From: Petaurus breviceps papuanus
Taxonomy: Eukaryota > Chordata > Mammalia > Diprotodontia > Petauridae
Reading direction: 5' to 3'
DNA length: 64,000 bases
NCBI GenBank assembly: GCA_028583685.1
Contig: JAMXIF010000051.1
Location: 49,983,007 to 50,047,006, forward strand
Below are positions 62,205-64,000 of the stretch, one piece after another. Within the stretch, counting starts at the first letter, position 1. Each line of letters begins with the position of its first letter. The position numbers and the translations under genes are program-made. The notes beneath the pieces are model-generated. The model was not told where the DNA came from and ran no database searches. It worked only from the letters and a program-made list of their open reading frames with translations.

Positions 62205-62640
62205 AAAAGTGAAAGAACACTTAAAATAAATGAAATAAGGAGCTGCAAAGCTAGGTTCCCCCCCCCCACCCCAAATAACAAAATAATTGACATATAATAG
62301 AGAAAATGCAAATCAACAATTTAAATTAAATGGGAAAGATTATAATGAAATAAGAGAAATTAAGAAATTCATTAGCAAATATTACATGCAACTATATGGT
62401 AACAAATTAGAGAATGGTGAGCATATACAAAAATATCAATTACCTGAAATGACACAACTGAAAATGAGTAATTTAAATAAATCTACCTCTGAGGAAGAAA
62501 TAAGATAAGTCATCAGTAAATCACCCTGCAGAAACTGCCAGGCTCCAGGCTCAGATGACTTCAAAAGGTGAATTCTTTCAAACTTTCCAAGAACTGATGA
62601 CTCATATTATAAAGCTTAACCATAAATAACTAGAAAAAAA
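62205..62640 (+). mobile_element. Old L1 ORF2, RT N-terminal part
   Basis: The frame reads IREIKKFISKYYMQLYGN, KLENGEHIQKYQLPEM and SNLNKSTSEEEIR, then an APGSDDF block (PGPDGF equivalent). This follows the endonuclease piece at 61100 in L1 order, so both probably come from one insertion split by MIRs. Confidence 0.8.
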
Positions 62641-62644
62641 TGGA

Positions 62645-62710
62645 TTAAATATCTAATACCTGACATTAGCTGTGTGACCATGGGCAGGTCACTTAATCTT
62701 GCTGAGATTT
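62645..62710 (+). repeat. MIR scrap
   Basis: CTGACATTAGCTGTGTGACC and ATGGGCAGGTCACTTAATC, followed at once by the CCTT tract. Confidence 0.65.
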
Positions 62711-62711
62711 A

Positions 62712-63030
62712 CTTTTCCTTTTTTCTTCCCTCCCTTCTTTCTTCCTTCCCTCCCTCCTCATTTGTTTCATCCTCTTCTCTCTCCTTTTTTCTTCTCTTTC
62801 TCTCTTCTTTCCTTCCTCCTTTCCTCTATTCTTTCTTTCTTCCCTCCCTTCCTTTCTCCCTTTCTTCCTTCTTCCCTTTATTCCTTTCTCCCTCCCTTCC
62901 TTTTTCCTTCTTTTCTTTCTTAGTTCCTTCCTTTCTTCCTTCTTTCCTTTCTTTCTTTTTTCTTTCCCCTTCCCTCCTTCCTTCTTTCCTTCCTTCCCTC
63001 TTCATCCATCCATTTATTTATTTTTACAGT
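62712..63030. repeat. Polypyrimidine (CCTT)n-rich tract
   Basis: About 300 bp of CCTTCCTTT, CTTCCCTCCC and TTTCTTTCTT units, nearly pure pyrimidine on the + strand. Long open frames (Phe/Ser/Leu/Pro only) through it are repeat artefacts. Confidence 0.93.
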
Positions 63031-63289
63031 CACCTAGCATTTCTCCCCTCAAATGAACAATAAAAACAAAACCCCTCATAGCAGATATGCATAGTCTGGC
63101 AAACCAAATTCCTGCATTGGCCATGTTCAAAAATGTATGTTTCATTCTGCATTTTAAATCCATCACCTCTCTGGCAGGAGATGAGCTTCATGATTAATGT
63201 TTAGTTCTCTGGACTGCTGATTTATCATTACATTAATCAGAGTTCTAAAGTCTTTCAAAGTTTTTTTTTTCTCTAGGATATTGCTTTCA
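63031..63289. other. Unassigned sequence
   Basis: Nothing recognised. Confidence 0.3.
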
Positions 63290-63510
63290 TGATAGAAATT
63301 GTTCTTTCATTTGGGCCCAGTTTCCTTTGAAATTGTTCATTTCGTCGCTTCTTGTGACCTAAGAATTTATGCTTCATTGTTCTTATCTGCAAAATGGAGA
63401 TCATAATTAACTGTGCAAACTTTCACATGGCAATTGGGAAGCTCAGAGGAGACAATGTTTGCCAACTTTAAGGTGCTCTATAAATGTTAGCTATAATGAT
63501 TATAAAGGAG
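63290..63510 (+). repeat. MIR-type SINE, diverged
   Basis: CTTGTGACCTAAGAATTTAT, CTTATCTGCAAAATGGAGAT and GCCAACTTTAAGGTGCTCTA, then TAAATGTTAGCTATAATG. Confidence 0.7.
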
Positions 63511-64000
63511 ATGCTTTTTCATGTATAGATTGGACTACATGTTCCATGAGCCTCCTCCCAACTCTCAGATGCTGGGATTCTAAGAGTTTTCCTCCAGATC
63601 CTTGATTAAGAGTAAAATGCACATGGGACCCCTTTCAAAGATTCTCTTCCAGGTAACAAGTTAAAGCAAAGAGGGCTTCTAGAATGTGGAGATTCAGGAA
63701 GCAAATCCAATCTACTCAGTAGAAGCTGTTCTACCAACTACAGGCACTATTTCTATCATCTGGCACATGGTGGAGGCAGAATGGCCACAGGGATACCCCA
63801 CAGCTGGGGTATTACCTCACTGCTTCCTCCCCAGGTGGAGGTAGGTAGCCTGGGATTCTAAGTAACAGAGCTGGGGGACTCTTCTGACTGGATTATCTTT
63901 TACATCTTTTCTTATTGGATTTACATCCTTTTTATTTGGATTGGAGTCTAGAGAGCTCACTATAGAGCAAGAATCCATTCAACCAACTGGTCAGTGAATC
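63511..64000. other. Unassigned sequence
   Basis: 63525-63590 resembles a CR1/L3 or MIR 3' end (AGATTGGACTACATGTTCC, CAACTCTCAGATGCTGG). The remainder to the window edge is unassigned and carries no supported frame. Confidence 0.35.

Noticed and set aside
60720-62640. One continuous L1
   Set aside because: The L1 3' UTR signature at 60720-60865 comes before ORF2 sequence at 61100-62640 on the same strand, so these are at least two insertions.
62674-63063. 129-codon frame rich in Phe, Ser, Leu and Pro
   Set aside because: It runs through a CCTT-type polypyrimidine tract, so openness comes from the repeat lacking stop codons.

Overview
The window looks like intergenic or intronic DNA from a marsupial, probably an Australian one. 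I find no host protein-coding gene, rRNA, tRNA gene, CRISPR array or bacterial feature that I can defend. The marsupial call rests on the repeats. There are eight copies of a tRNA-type SINE whose tail reads CCTCCAAAAAG(A)n, resembling WSINE1. Four SINE copies end in a BovB/RTE-like tail (GGGGTCAC..GAGTC.GACATGACTGAA). L1s are of a marsupial type, and L2, CR1/L3 and MIR copies are very dense. Species cannot be fixed from sequence alone.

Layout. 1-6.4 kb: MIRs, a CR1/L3 LINE interrupted by a SINE, an L2 LINE and unassigned sequence. 6.4-12.8 kb: a full-length, decayed L1 on the + strand (6419-12799) with matching target-site duplications (TSDs), ORF1, a long inter-ORF spacer, ORF2 with endonuclease, RT and Cys-rich parts, and a SINE inside ORF1. 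13-18.6 kb: L2, CR1 and MIR remains, including a three-layer nest (L2, then a hAT, then an L1 with an intact 5' end and early 3' end). 18.6-25 kb: mostly unassigned with scattered SINEs and L2. 25-31 kb: a SINE inside a hAT, an (AAAAG)n tail, a minisatellite grown from a MIR tail, and a CpG cluster. 31-39 kb: a GC-rich promoter-like patch, a perfect CTCF-consensus match, MIR-in-MIR, L2 and an antisense L1. 39-41 kb: an L1 inserted into a MIR, with a huge GGAA/GAAA tail holding a 10-N gap. 41-51 kb: SINEs, L1 3' ends, a hAT, and the endonuclease-to-linker part of a CR1/L3. 51-53 kb: two solo LTRs of one family, head to head. 53-64 kb: SINEs, L1 tails, two TA-flanked short DNA transposons, old L1 ORF2 pieces and a CCTT-rich tract.

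The coding frames present belong to retrotransposons: L1 ORF1/ORF2, CR1/L3 and L2 reverse transcriptases. All are broken. The SINEs depended on LINE enzymes in trans: A-tailed SINEs on L1, the BovB-tailed ones on an RTE-type LINE. The window records this as nested insertions with readable TSDs, which give relative ages. Host signals are limited to a CTCF-like site, a promoter-like GC patch, a CpG cluster with an ATG and splice-donor-like end, one exon-like segment with good splice sites (6015-6097) and one minus-strand open frame (4496-4729). None is confirmed.

Repeat family names come from recognising consensus-like sequence and protein motifs by eye. Boundaries without a stated TSD are approximate, usually within 10-40 bp. 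I did not find a convincing new biological system. The most unusual items are the inverted LTR pair, the prematurely ended L1, the TA-flanked element with repeated GGGCTTATTTTC blocks, and the MIR-tail minisatellite.
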